Origin: Galbula dea | Lineage: Eukaryota > Chordata > Aves > Piciformes > Galbulidae | Length of the DNA: 64,000 nucleotides | NCBI GenBank assembly: GCA_013399015.1 | Contig: VWZX01005684.1 | Coordinates: forward strand, 6,147 to 70,146 | Direction: 5' to 3' | Part shown: positions 35,301 through 49,080 of the stretch, one piece after another | How positions within the stretch are numbered: position 1 is the stretch's first letter | Layout: each line of letters starts with the position of its first letter | Notes under the pieces: model-generated | Databases searched by the model: none | What the model saw: the letters and a program-made list of their open reading frames with translations, nothing else | Told to the model about the DNA's origin: nothing | Position numbers and translations under genes: made by a program

Positions 35301-36643
35301 CCAAGCCTGGAACATCATTGCTTCCCTAAAGCAAACACCTCAGATCTAGCAGGTGCCAGCTGGTCCCTGTTGTCTCAGCACGGGGTTCCTCAGGCTGAGA
35401 AGGGATGTTCAATCCTGCACCTTGTGGGCTGGTGGCACTTCTCCACCCCACACAGAGACCCATGTAGGCTTTCTTCCCAAATCTTCGTTCGCGAAGTCTA
35501 GTCATGATGATGATGATGATGTATGTAGCAAAACACAGGGTGAGAATGCACTTAAGGCTGTGATTGTCCCAGGGTCAAAGCAGTCCAGTCCTTGCATCCC
35601 CAAGATTTTTGTAAGGCTCCTAGACATCTTTAAAGGTGAACAAAACCCAAAACCCCAGCTCTCAGAAGCTGACAGGCTCTCACTGCTGAACACTAGGTCC
35701 TTGAGAGGAGCACTGTCTGCAGAGCAGGGCCACAGCTTTGTTCTGGGGGTGCCATCCTACATCTTTACCTCACTCCAGGAGCTGTTTGAGGGCAGCTCCA
35801 AAGCCTGGCTAGAAACTCCAGTGCTGCCCTGAGCCCCAGAAAAGCACCAAGCAGCTGAGACCTGAGTGCCTCTGCCCAGCTGGAGCTGATTCAGAGGGTC
35901 CAAGAGCTGAAAGCTCTCCAGCACCAGAGGCAGCCGGTATGCTCCAAATTGCAAAATGCTTGGGCAGATCTTATTTTCAAGCAGTGCCTCTCTTTGCAGG
36001 AAATTCTGATTCCTCTATCTCTCAGAGCTGTAGGAAGGAAACCAAACTGGTTTCCTCTCCAGGCAGTTTTGCTCTGCTAATGGGAAACAGGGAAGAATTT
36101 CCCTGGAGCCAAAACCCAGCAACGGCCACAAAACTAAAAACAGAGGTAGCTATGACAGGGAAGCAGTGGCATGAGCCCTGTGAGCTTAATCTCATCCATC
36201 TTGCCATGAGCTGATGGTGCAGTAGCGGTGAGCCCACTACAACCACCGCCCAGGTCCCTCTCCGCATAGGTACAAATGTTCATGCTTCTTTTAGACCTCT
36301 TTTCAAGATGGTGTCTTCTGGGTTCAAAAAAACTCTCAGCAATCTTCTGGCCATTGATTAATCCAGCATATAATAATTTTAAGCAAATTTAATCACTCCT
36401 AAAAGGCTTCAGGGCTCCCTGCCAACTGAGTCTTTCCCCTGGCTCAAAGGGAGATTCTCAGTGCAAGCAGATAAATATAGGGATCCTGTCCTCAGCTTAA
36501 CTCACCTTCTGGTGACTGCCTCATTTGCTCCAAGAGGCCATGACAGAGAAATGGAGGGAATAAAGTTGCTAATTTAGATTTTAGACAACTGGGAGCAGGG
36601 AAGCAAATAGATAGGAGCTACCATTTGGGAAGCCAGCTTACAC
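32339..36643. other. No gene recognised
   Basis: A GAT trinucleotide microsatellite of about six units at 35503-35522. Open frames up to 159 codons (35353-35832) show no family features. Confidence 0.55.
35503..35522 (+). repeat. GAT/ATG trinucleotide microsatellite
   Basis: About six perfect GAT units in intergenic sequence. Confidence 0.9.
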
Positions 36644-39320
36644 AGAATCACAGAATGTTAGGAGTTGGAAGGGACCTCGAAAGATCCCCCCTGACACAGC
36701 AGGATTCCCCAGACCAGGTCACACAGAAGCTCATCCAGATGGGTTTTGAGTACCTCCAGAGAAGGAGACTCCACAACCTCTCTGGGCAGTCTGTGCCAGT
36801 GCTCTGGCACCTCAACTGGGAAACATTTCTAAGTGTATTCACATGGAATCTCCTATGCTTCAGCTTACAGCCATTGCCCCTTGTCCTGTCACTGGTCTTC
36901 ACTGAGAAGAGCCTGACCCCATCCTCCTGACACCCACACTTCACACATTTAAAAACATAGATGTGGTCACCCCTTAGTTTCCTCTTCTCCAAGCTAAAGA
37001 GACCCAACTCTCTCAGCCTTTCCTCAAAAGGAAGATGTTCCAGCCCCTTCAGCATCTTTGTGGTTCTGTGCTGGACTCTTTCCAGCAGTTCCCTATCCTT
37101 CTTAAACTGAGGGGCCCAGAACTGGACACAAGATTCCACATGTGGCCTCACCAAGGTAGAGTAAAGGGGGAGAAGAACTTCTCTTGACACACCCCTTTTA
37201 ATACACCCCAGAATCCCCTTGGCCCTCCTGGCCACAAGAGCACACTGCTGGCACGTGGTCATCCTTCCATCTATCAGGACCCCCAGATCCCTCCCCCCTT
37301 CACTGCTCCCCAACATCTCAGTCCCCAACCTATACTCATACGTGGGATTGGTCTTTCCCAGGTGCAAAACTCAACACTTGGCCTTATTGAATTTCATTCA
37401 ATTTCTCCCTGCCCAACTCTCCAGCCTGTCTAAGTCATGCTGAATGGCAGCACAACCTTCCAGTGTGTCAGCCACTCCACCCAGTTTAGTGTCAGCAGCA
37501 AACTGGCTGACAATGCACTCTGTTCCCTCAGCCAGCTTGTTAATGAACAGATTGAAAAGTACTGGTCCCAGTACTGACCCCTGAGGGACTCCACTAGACA
37601 CAGGCCTCCAGCTAGACTCCATCCCATTGACCACGACTCTCTGACTTCTGTCCTTCAACCAGTTCACAATCCACCTCACTACCTAATCAGCCAGACCACA
37701 CTTCCTCCTTTTAGCTGCAAGGATGCTGTGGGAGTCAGTGTCAAATGCTTTACTGAAATCAAGATAAACCACATCCACTGCCCTACCCTCATCTATCCAT
37801 CAGGTTATGTACTCATAAAAGCCTATCAGGTTGGTCAAACATGATTTCCCCTTGGTAAACCCATGCTGACTGCTCCCAATGACCCCCTTAGCCTTGCTAT
37901 GCCTAGAAACAGAGTCGAGGATAAAGTGTTCCATCTCCTTTCCAGGGATGGAGGTGAGGCTGCGACTGCTCTAGAGTTACCCAGCTCCTCCTTCTTGGCC
38001 TTTTTGAAGACTTCAGTGACATTTGCCTTCCTCCAATCCTCAGGCACCTCTCCTGTTCCCCAGGACTTAATAAAGATGATGGAGAGTGGTCTGGCAGTGA
38101 CTTCTGCCAGCTCCCTCAACACCCGTGGATGCATCCCATCAAGTCCCATGGATTTATGGATGTCCAGATGGCTTAAGTGCTCCCTAACCCAGTCCTCCTC
38201 AACTAAGGAAAACTCCTCCATTATCCTAACATCATGTGGGGGCTCAGAAGTCTGAAGGCTTCTGAGCACAATCTCTAACAGTATAGACTGAGACAAAGAA
38301 GTCATTCAGTGACTCCACCTTCTTTGTATCATCTGTCACCAAGGCACCCACCTCATTCAGCAGTGGGCCTCCATTGTCCCTTAGTGTTAGTTTTTCAGGC
38401 AATGTTTTTGAAGAAGCCCTTCCTATTGTCCTTGACCTCCCTTGCAAGGTTTAATTCCAGAGAGGCCTTAGCTTTCCTCGGTACCTCCGACAACCTCTGA
38501 CAACAGTCTTGTACTCTTCCCATGTGGCCAGCCCCTCCTTCCATGAACTGTAGACTCTCTTCTTCCACTGCAGTTTGCCCAGCAGTTCCCTACTTAACCA
38601 TGTGGGTCTCCTGGCTCCCTTCCTCGATTTTCTACATGCCGGGATGCTCTGATCTTGAGCTTGGAAGAAGTGGTCCTTGAATGTTAACCAACACTCTTGG
38701 GCCCCTTTATCTTCTAGTACCCTGTCCCTTGAGATTTCCCCTAGCAATTTCTTGAAAAGATCAAAGTTGGCCCTACTGAAGTCCAGGGTTGTGACCCTGG
38801 TAGGTATTCTGTTCCTACCACACAAGATCCTGAATTCTACCATCTCATGTTTGCTGCAGCCAAGGTTTCTCTCAACCTCTACCTTTTCAACCAGCCCTTC
38901 CTTGTTAGTGAGTATCAGGCCCAGCAGCACTCTCCTCCCTAGTGGGCTCATCCACCATTTGCATCAAGAAGTTACCATCAATACATTGGAAGAACCTCCT
39001 GGACTGTGAATGTCTAGCTGAGGAGGCCTTCCAGCAAATATCTAGGTACTTAAAATCCCCCATAAGAACCAGGGCCTGTGATTGGGAAGCTATTGTCAGC
39101 TGCCTGGAGAAAGGCTCATCAGCTTCCTCATCCTGATTAGGTGGCCTCTAATAAACACCCACAACAGTATCACCCATGCTAGCCTGCCCCTTAATTGGCA
39201 CCCATAAACTCTCAACTCGCCCCTCATCCACCCCTGGACAGAACTCAATACGTTCTAGTTGCTCTCTTGTATCAAAAGCAACTCCCCTACCATGCCTTGT
39301 AAACCTGTCTTTCCTAAAAA
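36644..39320 (-). mobile_element. CR1 LINE, 2.7 kb, near complete RT but inactive
   Basis: The longest CR1 here, minus strand, 3' tail at 36644. In order from its 5' side: the end of the endonuclease (38451-39320, with LILTNKEGLVEKVEVERNLG), the RT fingers (37835-38305, HKSMGLDGMHP), the RT palm (37398-37679, with SSGVPQGSVLGP), then the thumb and C-terminal region in one open frame of 239 codons (36648-37367). The catalytic motif reads FAAD where CR1 RTs have FADD, so one metal-binding Asp is lost. Several frameshifts separate the blocks. The first part of ORF2 and all of ORF1 are absent (5' truncation). Confidence 0.93.
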
Positions 39321-42300
39321 GGACATAGATTTAAAATCTCTAAGAGAACAGCTTTTCTCCACTCTCTGGTGCTTTTATGCACCATCACTTGGTGTTAAGC
39401 TAAACAGCCCATTTGGATCCAACTTCTATGAGAAACATTTTTGCATTTCTCAGGTTTCCTGTGGTTTTCTGCAACATTAATTTATTTGAGTTACTGTATC
39501 TGAAGTTTTTCTGAGACTCACACTGTCATTTACAGCATGCAAGTTGTCCAAGACAGGATAAACCACAGGAAATGAGAACATGGAGAGGCAGTGGTGGAAT
39601 GGCAGCTGCTGTCATGCGAGGTCTGCTGTGACCCATATTTATGGAGGTCAGGTCAGTGAAGGTGCTCCAAGTGCAGCCTGGAGTAAATACCCCTTCCCAC
39701 ATAGTCCCTGTGTTCCTGGAAGCAGGATTACATTCCCATATCAATGGTGAGTATTTGCACATGGTGCCAAGCCCATCAGTGTGGGGCTGGGGACCACACT
39801 GTACTGTTGTACCAAAATTGTTCCTCTCATCATGCTTTTACATGGATTTATTTTCTTATTCAATTTAACAAGATCCTCCCCACCATAAAGGCCATCTTGT
39901 TGTTGCCACTGCCTTTGGGAGTCAACAGAATGATCCATTAAGAATTTTTATATTTTTTCTGATAAAAAAAAATATCACCCTCAACCACACCAGCTGCAGA
40001 GTGCAGCATGTGCCTCAGGGCAGACATGTGCCTTAGGCTGTTTCATGGGGTCATGGGCTGGAGTTGATCACACTGTCATGTGCTCTTCTCATCAGCATGC
40101 TGCCCAGAGTGGTGCAGCCCAAGGCTCCAGCTCTCTGTCTGGGTGCAGGGTGCTGAGAATCTTTCAGCTGGCTATAACATCCTCTTTTCATCCCATTTCC
40201 CCCAGGCATCCCCACTGTCACTTCCAACTCTCTACATGCACACAGATGCAGCAGGGTCCTGGTGTGCTCCAGAGATGGGCTGGGAGAGTGGGCTGGGAGG
40301 AATCCTCCTGTCACCTTGCTGGTATTTGTGTGATGGCTTTATCAGGCTTTAGAGAAGTGTTTCCCAATACATGTGGCTGCCCAGGGGCTCCATGAGTACC
40401 TACCAAGTGCTGGCCAAGGCCTCAGCCAGGCTGGCTAGGGGCTGCTGCTGTGATGGATCTCCTCTGGTCCACAGTGCAGACTCACTGAGATGAGTCTGAA
40501 CCAAAGCACTCACAAAAACAGTACAGAAGGAAGCATGCAAATATTGAGGTCTTCTTTACCCAGACACCACCATGTCCTCTCTTGTTCCTTTCCATGGACA
40601 TGTGATTAACTGTGCCCAGCCTACAATGGGAAAAGCAATATCTTAATGCTGGGTGAGAGCCTGAACCCCCTCCCCAGGCAAGCCAGAGGCCAGTGGGGAC
40701 TGAGACACACCAAGGACACTTGTTAGCCTTTGTGTTTGAAGAATGACGGGCTTCTGCATGGTGATCCTGGGAGGGAATTAGACTTCAGATTATGTGTTTT
40801 GAATAGAAAACTCACTTCTGAAGTGAGCAGAAACCACAGATAAGGATGGTACAAAGATGTGGCTAAACTGCTGAGGAATTCCCCCAGCGAAGCGAGCTGC
40901 CGCACAGCCCCAGATCCCCCAATCTCCTCACTGACTCCCAGCCTTTGCTGGCCCCACGCAGCCACCACAGATTAGCCGAGGTGGCAGGGGATTTTTGAAA
41001 GACCCAAAGCAGTGCACAGAGACATGGAGCCTCCTGCAGCAGCATGCCATGGGCTGGTCCCACACCAGGCCCATGGCAACATGCCCATTTGTACAGAATC
41101 AGTGATGGTCTCACAGTGGCCACCCAGCAAGCCATGCACAATGGAGAGGAGACATCAGCTCCCAGCCACACATCCAAGAGGCATGGAGGCTGGCCATAGC
41201 CTTTTCCTGCACGGTTGCCAATGGGTGCAGGACTTCCTGCCCACCTGGCCCCTTCCCAGCCATGCTGTGGCACTGGATTTCTCCAGATGTTGAACAAGCA
41301 GCAAGCAGCTCACAACAGGAAGGCAGCACCGTTAACCTGGCTCAAGGGAGCTAATGTGCCTGCGATGTGCCCCAGACATGCCTCTATGTTCTGCTCTTTA
41401 AAATAAATTGTTAGTCCTTCTCTCTGTCCTTAGTTTCTGTTTCAAAAGCAGCTACAGCTCCTCTCGCCTGAGACACCGATAGGAAGCAGAGACCCATGGC
41501 CAGGGCATGCTCATGCCAAGGGTACCAGGTTCGCAGGCAGGGAACATGTTGTGCCCTCACTGCCTGTCCGTGGGGTGAGCCTCGTCCCGCAGCACTGACA
41601 TCAGCCAAGCACAGAGGGGAGCACAAGACAGAGGACATGTTTCTGCAGGACTAGAAATTTTGTTCTTCTAACAAACTGTAGTGGCCAGGATCACTCCATT
41701 TGCTTTTCTTGTTCCCCGTGGCTGTCATTTTCAGAACATCTGTGAATAAACTATCAAAAGCCCAGAAAGCAGGAGCCATGACTAATGGCCTTTGAGTTTC
41801 CTCTAAGTTTAATACCAGAGCAATAGACAATTGCAGGAATAGAAATTAGACTAGGCAGCACAAGAGCAGTAGCCAGGAGTCCCAAGATGTTCCTCCATCA
41901 CCTGCATGATCTAGCATTTGGGCAGTCAGGCCCATGCTTTTACTTTTGACATACTCCCTTTTACTAGTTGCAAAGGCAAAAGCTATTAAGTGTCTGGGAG
42001 AGCAGAAGTGTTAAGGACACCAGAAGGGCACAGCATGCCTTTGCTGTGATGCCTGCAAAGGTGTCCATGGTAGTTGTGCTCTGCCTGCTCCTCTCCTGGC
42101 CTCCAGCAATGCCTCAGGACCATGAAGAACGTGCATCCACAGTGCTGGGTCTCTCCCTGACCTGATATCCCTAGGCCAGAGCCATGGGGTAGATCACAAG
42201 CACCTCTGAAGCTTCAGAAGAGGGAACCATCAGCTTATTCCCACAGCACACACAGAAGCAGAGCTGTGGTTAAGCACCATCTCTGAGGTATTGCTCATTT

Positions 42301-45300
42301 GCATCGCACACTTACCTCAGCTGCTTTGATGTTACGTGTGAGGTTATGGTGCCCAGGCTGCCTGGGGCTCCTGCTTACACAGGAGGACACGTAGCCCATG
42401 TTACTGTCTGGTGAATATGACCACTAGTATCCAGGCAGTCTGGTTGGCTACAAGCTCATCCCTGTCTGCACCATAGCCAGCTAAGCCTGCAGCAGTGTGA
42501 CACCCAGGAGACCTGGCCCCACTCACCCATTGTTGCTTGCATAGGAGGCAGAGAGGCCTTGGAGGTGTCTGTGGGCTGGGAGGGTGCCTGCACCTCTTTA
42601 GGCACTGAAGAGGTTGCTCTTTCCTCATTTTGTGCCTTCACACCATTTTTGATCCAAAGACAGGGCATCTCTCTGTGGGCTACATGGTCACCATCACCCC
42701 TCAGCAGCCTCTGATCATCAAAGGTGGTAAGAATGCAAAAGGTGCTTCTTGGAGTTTGCTCAGTATGGTGGGAAGGTGGGCTCAGGCTGCTCAGACCTGG
42801 AGGCACATAGGTGAAGAAGTAGCCACCAGCCAAAGTGCTCTCGGGTGACCACAGCACAAGGGCAAGGCAGGTCTAAGGGGCACTGATGCCAGCAAAGATG
42901 ATACTGCTATAGAGTGAGAGAGGCAGAGCTGACCTTGATTGTCATCCCCCCACAGCCCATTCTACCCCACCCTCCCTAGCAGCTCCCATTCTGGAGGGGT
43001 TTGCCCCTAAGGGTCACTGTAAGTGGTTAGGTGCAAGCTAGCCCCACCAGCTGCTTACAGGCATTTAAAGGTGTGCTTTCCAGCCAGCTGTGGCTGCTCT
43101 GTATTAACAATGTTCTTCAGTCTCTACTTAATTAATTTATTTTTTGACTGCAGATACAGAAGTTTAGTTTTAATGGGACCAGATGTGTGCAGGGGCCAGC
43201 ACTGAGGTTGGAGGAGACCAGTTAAGATGACCGAGGACATGGACTTGGTCTCTGCAATGCTGAATATGGAAATACATCCTCTACTTGCACATGAAGTTCT
43301 CAGGAGCTGGAAATAAAATGACCTTGGTGAGCCATAACAGCCACTAAGCAGCAGGGAATAGCCAGGCCCAGTAACAGCCTGCACAACACAGTTCCTTCAG
43401 CACAGGAGCTCCCTGTGTGAGCGCAGTGGCCATTCTTCACCAGCAGCCAGTGACTCAGATGTTCAGGTGGCTTTTGTGGGTATGAATGTGGCTTTTTTGG
43501 TTTTGTCTCCATCCATAGGCATCCTGAAGGCTCAACTTAAATCACCTCTGTCACTGTCCAAGTGCAATGAGGTGAGTTGGAGCCCAGAAAAACTGCAGGA
43601 AGCATGTGAGGCTGGAGGGTGCAGCTGCCCCACCAGGCATGGACGTCCCTCTGGCACCGACTGGCAAAACTTTCACCTGCTACAAGAAGCCAGCCCAAGG
43701 GATTTCATCTGAAAAAAAAAAGCCCCTAAGTCAAGCCCTGCACGTTGTGTTTTACCAGGAAGCTCCAGGAAAAGGCAGGAAAGCTGTTGCAGGGGGTAGG
43801 GGACCTTGACAGTAGTGAGCTTCCCCATCATACCTGCACCCTTTTCTTTTTTTTTTTTTTTTTGGGGGGGGGAGGCTCACGGGGCCAGAAAACCACAGGA
43901 GCTGCTGGACAACCACACACTGCTCCCTACACCTAGATAGTTGAGCAAAGGCTGCCTCCAAAGCCCCCAGGTTTGGAGACCAGGTTCTACCATTCCCTCT
44001 TGCCTACTTCCCAAATTGGCTCTGTCAACACACTCATTTAAAAAATAAATAAAGGGGAGGACAGGGACAGGGGAAATGTGGAAGTAGTCCCACTCTCCTC
44101 TTCCCTTCTGCTTTGGCTCTCAAACTCTCCATTTTGTTTTTTGTTTTGTTTTGGTTTTTTTCCCTTGGGAACAAGGATGAGGACTATGGTATTTCACAGG
44201 CTAGTTTGGAAACAGGATGCCTCTACTCAGGTATGATGTGAGCGCTGCTTGACTGCATCAGTGCCGCTGGCTTTGGCAGCCAGCAGGAGTAAACTGAGAC
44301 AGCCAAAGCGGAGGGATAACGTAGCCAGGATACGAACAATGGGACATGGGGCCAAGCAGCAGCACCCCCTCACCACTCACATGTGGGTCAGCAAAGAAGT
44401 GAGGACATGCTGCCCCATGTAAGGCCTCATACTGCAGCCATGGTGACAAGGTGTGAGGCTGGGGCAGCAGGCAGAGACACAGAAACAGGTGGGCAGGGAG
44501 CAGTGCCACAGAGCCTGCCCACACTGCAGTGTGCCACACAGGGCCCTGCTGTCCTAGGGGCAAGGACATGGCTCTTTGACTTGCTGCCTCAGTGTATGCA
44601 AGCTGGTTTTGTGCAGGGGAGTAAATTCCTTTTTTTTTTTCTTTATTCCCCCCCTCAAGGGCTTTTTTCAGGATCACCAATATCAAGTTTTCTGAACTGC
44701 AGCTGCTGACCTCCAGGGCTGTGTGCAGTGCTTGTAGCAGCTCTGGAAAGGACACCAAGCCAAGCTCTGCTCTATGTCCCTGACTCAGGGACAGACACAC
44801 ATGTTCCTTGGAAGGTCCTGGCAGAACAAGGGCCACCATGCTATGTGGTGTCTACTGGTTATGATGCTTGCTCACAGACTCCCATGAAAGCCAGGGAGTC
44901 CAGCTGAGACATTTTGCAAGACAGAAGGAATTCATACAGCTGAATCTCCAACACATGAGAAAGGAGAAAACCTGCCAACACCCATGTAGCATCAACCTTC
45001 TGGTGCAAGCCATTGGTCATCGGCCAAAGAGCAGAGCTGCACCTCCACCATGGCCACGGGAGCAAAGCCAATAGGCAGCCATGCTTCTTCTCCCCCTTTT
45101 CTTACCTTTAAGGAGCACAGTAGAGTGGATGAGGACAGAGGGGAAGCTGGTGGATAGGCACTATGTTGAAGCCATGTATTATAGAGTTATTAATTTATTT
45201 TAGAGTTAAAAACAGATTTGACAACTTGGAACAATCTTCTGGTGAATATTTTGGAGAGGTTGGGGTAGAGGCAAAAAACAAAGCAGGCTGAGCTGCCTTC

Positions 45301-48300
45301 TGATTTCTTTCTAGTGGGAAAATAGCCTTAGTGAGAAATGAAAGTTTCAGTGGAAAAACATGTGAAATCTTTGCTTTTCCCAAGAGCAATAGAGTAGCTG
45401 CTACGCTCAGCCTTTCACGTAGCCTAACAACAAAATATTAGTATCTGAAAATCAAGTCTACATTTCACAGAAGGGCTTTGGGCCAACCTCCTATAGAACA
45501 CAGAAAAGCACCCACTGATGGCTCTGCCAAACCCCATCTGAAGCATCTGCTTGCAAAATACAAATAATACCATCTGGGAGACTGTTCCCCTGTAATGTCT
45601 TCACTGCTGCAGTCCAACCTGCACTGAAATGGGTAGATCCAATGCAGGCTTTCTGTAATTACCTGTTGTAGGATGAATACTTCAAAAACTGCCAGGGAAG
45701 ACTGCTCAGCCAGGGCAGAATTCGAGGGATGCAAGAGCAAGCTGGCCAGCTCTGCATGTGGAGGGAAGATGAAGAAAAGGAGGAACGGGCCTTTGCCTGC
45801 ATGCACTGCTGCCCGGACTCAGACAGAAGCACTGCCTGCATGCTCCAAAATAAGACCTAAAAACCTTTGAAGGGTTTACAGACTGCTCCCTGGCAAGGCC
45901 AGCAGCCCCTTCTGAGACAAAAGCAACCTCAGTTCCTTCTTTCTTCTTATCAAAGTGGAGTTTCAGAAATGGCCGTCATTGCACAGCAGCAGATATCTGA
46001 TTGAGAGAGATTTTAAATTTAACAAAGGCATAACAAAACCCACTGATGGGAAACTGGTTTCAGAAATTCAAATTGAAACAATCCTTTTTTAATGATAACC
46101 AACAACACTCCCAGTGAGGCAGTCACTAAGCTGATGCCTGCCATCTTTCTGAGGAAGCTCTGTTCAGAGATGATTCCTCCAGTGCTTACCTAGGCACCAG
46201 AACCAGACGGATCAAAGCAAGCTGCCGCATGCCTTCCCAGTTGGTCGTCCAGCCCTGCTTCCCGGCACAACTCTCAAGCAGCTGGCCCTACAGGGCAGGG
46301 GTAAGGACTAGACATGTGGCAAAGGGTATGCTCACAGGCTGTGCAATGGGAATGGCTCTGCTAGGCACACCTGAGCAGGCAAGAGGGCCATAAACACTCC
46401 CTGAAGTGGCAGTTTCCACACACTGTACACCTTACAGGGAGGTCAAGGCTCCACAGAGCCTCAGGAGAAGCCTGTACCGCTCAAATACAGAAACTTCTGT
46501 CCTCAATGAAATGGCCCCTAGGCAGAATAAGAGCCCAAGTCCAAGCCTCCAATACTTCCTCTGAGCATTCTCAGATTGAGGATGGTCTGCAACTATAAAC
46601 TACCCATTGGCCAGATGTTATCTGGAGACACACTCATTTTCTGGCAAGAAATGAATCAAAAATGCTACCAAAAAAAAAATTTCACTTGGATGCACTTCTT
46701 TTTTTTTTTCTTGGTAGAAAATTATCCTTCCATGTTTTCTGTTCAGTTATGACTCGATGCTGCCTTTGTCTTTTGTGATCTATAAAAGGAAAGAAATTAA
46801 TCATCTAATTATGACATTAGCCCATAGTCAAAATCAGGGCTGGAGGCAAGTTACAGCAGCAGCTTCACAGCAGCCACCAGTCTGTGCTTCACCCAAAAGA
46901 AATCTGCAGCATGTTCCTGTCATTGCTACACAACCCTAACCGGAGATGCATCTGCCTGAGGATGCCCAGGACACTTAAGGATGCCTCAGAGGATGTAAAG
47001 TCTTGGAGGCAGGTGAGGTGCCCTGATCTCAGCATGAGTGGAGGTATCTGCACACTTCAGGAAGGCAAACACTAGTGTTTGTGCTGTGGCTTTGCATACT
47101 TCATTAACTGTTTACTGCTGTGCAAACAAGCCCAAGGTTGCCAAGCCCATAAAGTCCCTTCAGCCCGCAGTGTCTGGAGGACACAGAGCTGTGCTCACCA
47201 CAGGGTTTAGCAAATACTGACCTCGGGGACACAAAGGGTGCACTTGTCTATCACTGACGAGCTTCCCAATCTGCCACAGGCCACAGCTGCACAGTAAGTC
47301 TTTTCTGCAGTATCTACCTCCAGAAGCAGGCTGGTGAATTCTCCCTCTCCTCCTGCCAAACAGACCACAACAGTAACCATGCTGGTAAAGAAAGTCAATG
47401 CCACAGGCAAACCTTTTGGCTCTTAGAAATTACTCAGAGCCTGTTGAAGTTATGCTGTCAAAGCACTGGTCTAGCAGCACAAGCTGTGCCTCTCCCTGAG
47501 AGGAGAGCTTGCTGGCATCGTGCTACTGTTACAGCACTGTTGTGACATCATTTCAGGCTGGCAAGACACATTCATCATCACCTACAAGTCCTTGACAGGG
47601 AACAGCCACCACCACTCCTCTCTGCAGCTGCCTTCTCAGATCTGGGGAGGCAGCTGCTCTTCTGTTGAGACTTCCTTCTTTGACAACATTGGACCACAGC
47701 AGCAGGTCACACGCTTCTTTCTACCCCAGAAGCACAAAAGAAGGTCTCCTCTCTTGGCACTGTTTTTGCTTGGCTGGGTAGCAGAGTATTTCTGCAGTCC
47801 CTGTTTGGGACTCTTGGGCAGTAACTGTTAAATACACAAATCCAGTGTGTGTGGTTTCTTCTTTAACACAGTTAGACCCATTTCCTCAAGTTTCTTCTTT
47901 GACAGAAGTTTTCTAGGGGTCAAGTAGAATGAAGGTTGTACAAAGCCACTAGTTTACATTTTTCTCTAATAGAGAAATGAGAGTGTGCTTTTTTAGGCAT
48001 TGCTGGCACAGTTTCTGGCCTCAAACAGAGGAACCACCCTGCATCAAGCCCAATCCCAGCTTTCTACAACATGGGGATTTTCTGCTAGGAAGGAAGAACT
48101 GGGGCAACAACCAAAAACTGTCCACCTCAGCTGCAGGAAGAGTGGAAAGACTAGAAGGGGATATATAAGCAGTACAGCTAAGAGAAAGGTAGTGCAGCAC
48201 ACATCTGACATCAGCTGCTGTGGTCCAGGTTTCTGCTGTGAACAAGCAATGAGCAGTGGTCAGCAATTCAGAGCACAGTTGGCTCCTGGTTACTAGTGGC

Positions 48301-48359
48301 ACTCAGTACAGTGACTAAGACTCAGGAGGCAATACTGGGATTTCTTATGCTTTAATATC
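39321..48359. other. No gene recognised (9 kb)
   Basis: Contains a T17-G9 run at 43847-43872, other T-rich runs (44627-44642, 46698-46710) and no recognised repeat family or exon. Open frames up to 193 codons (44258-44839 minus) look like chance: no motif, no splice context. Confidence 0.55.
43847..43872 (+). repeat. T17 followed by G9
   Basis: Directly visible homopolymer pair. Lengths of such runs are often wrong in draft assemblies. Confidence 0.9.
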
Positions 48360-49080
48360 TTTGCTATTGACCTGGATAGGTTGGAGCATACAGGCAGCAA
48401 GTCAGCAGAAGACAGCAAGCTGGGAGGGAGTGGTTCATATATTGAAGGGCAGAGCTGCTATTCAGAGGGACCCAGACAGGTTGGAGAAACAGGCTGAGAG
48501 GAACCTCAAGTTCAGCAGCAAATGCACTGCCCTGCCACAGGGATGGAGTAATCCCTTGCAGCAGAACATGCTGGAGACAAAAGGCAAGAAAGCATCTTTG
48601 CAGGAAAGGACCTGGAAGTGATTGGGTGGACAAACAAGCCAGCCAGCAGAGCACTCATGCAGTGAAGACCAACTGCTAGCAGAAGCACAGCCAGCAAGGC
48701 AAGGGAAGGGAAGGGATCCTGCACCTCTGCTCAGCACTGATGAGACTGTCTGAAGAGCTGGATCCACCTTGGCTTCTCCAGCACAAAGGCAGTGATGTAC
48801 CAGAGAAAGTTCACTGAAGGCTATCAAGATGGTTTGGGCTGAAGCACACAATGTATAAGAGGCAGCTGAGAGAGTCGTGTTTGTTCAGCCTGGAGAGAAG
48901 GCAAAAGGGAGAACTTCTTGTTATCTTCTCTTCTACTCTCTAAAGAGGAGCCACAACGAAAAGGAAAAGCTGGAAGGCAACAGGCATAACATGAGAAATT
49001 GTGATGAGATGGAAGGAAAACCTTCACCATCAGCACAGTCAGGCATTGGACTAAGAAACGCCACCACTTCTCTGGTCTCC
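48360..49080 (+). mobile_element. Old, diverged CR1 fragment
   Basis: Plus-strand traces of CR1 RT: a region resembling the KLGG...LDRLE segment (48400-48490), a DLEVIGWTNKPA-like block (48605-48650) and a FSLERRQ-like block near 48890. It is heavily mutated with many stops, so older than the copies at 27455 and 36644. Confidence 0.7.

Noticed and set aside
35503..35522. Trinucleotide repeat as part of a gene
   Set aside because: No supporting coding context; a plain microsatellite.
35353..35832. 159-codon open frame, plus strand
   Set aside because: Contains a translated GAT microsatellite (Asp run) and no domain features.
44258..44839. 193-codon open frame, minus strand
   Set aside because: Low-complexity, His/Leu/Cys-rich chance translation with no motif or splice context.
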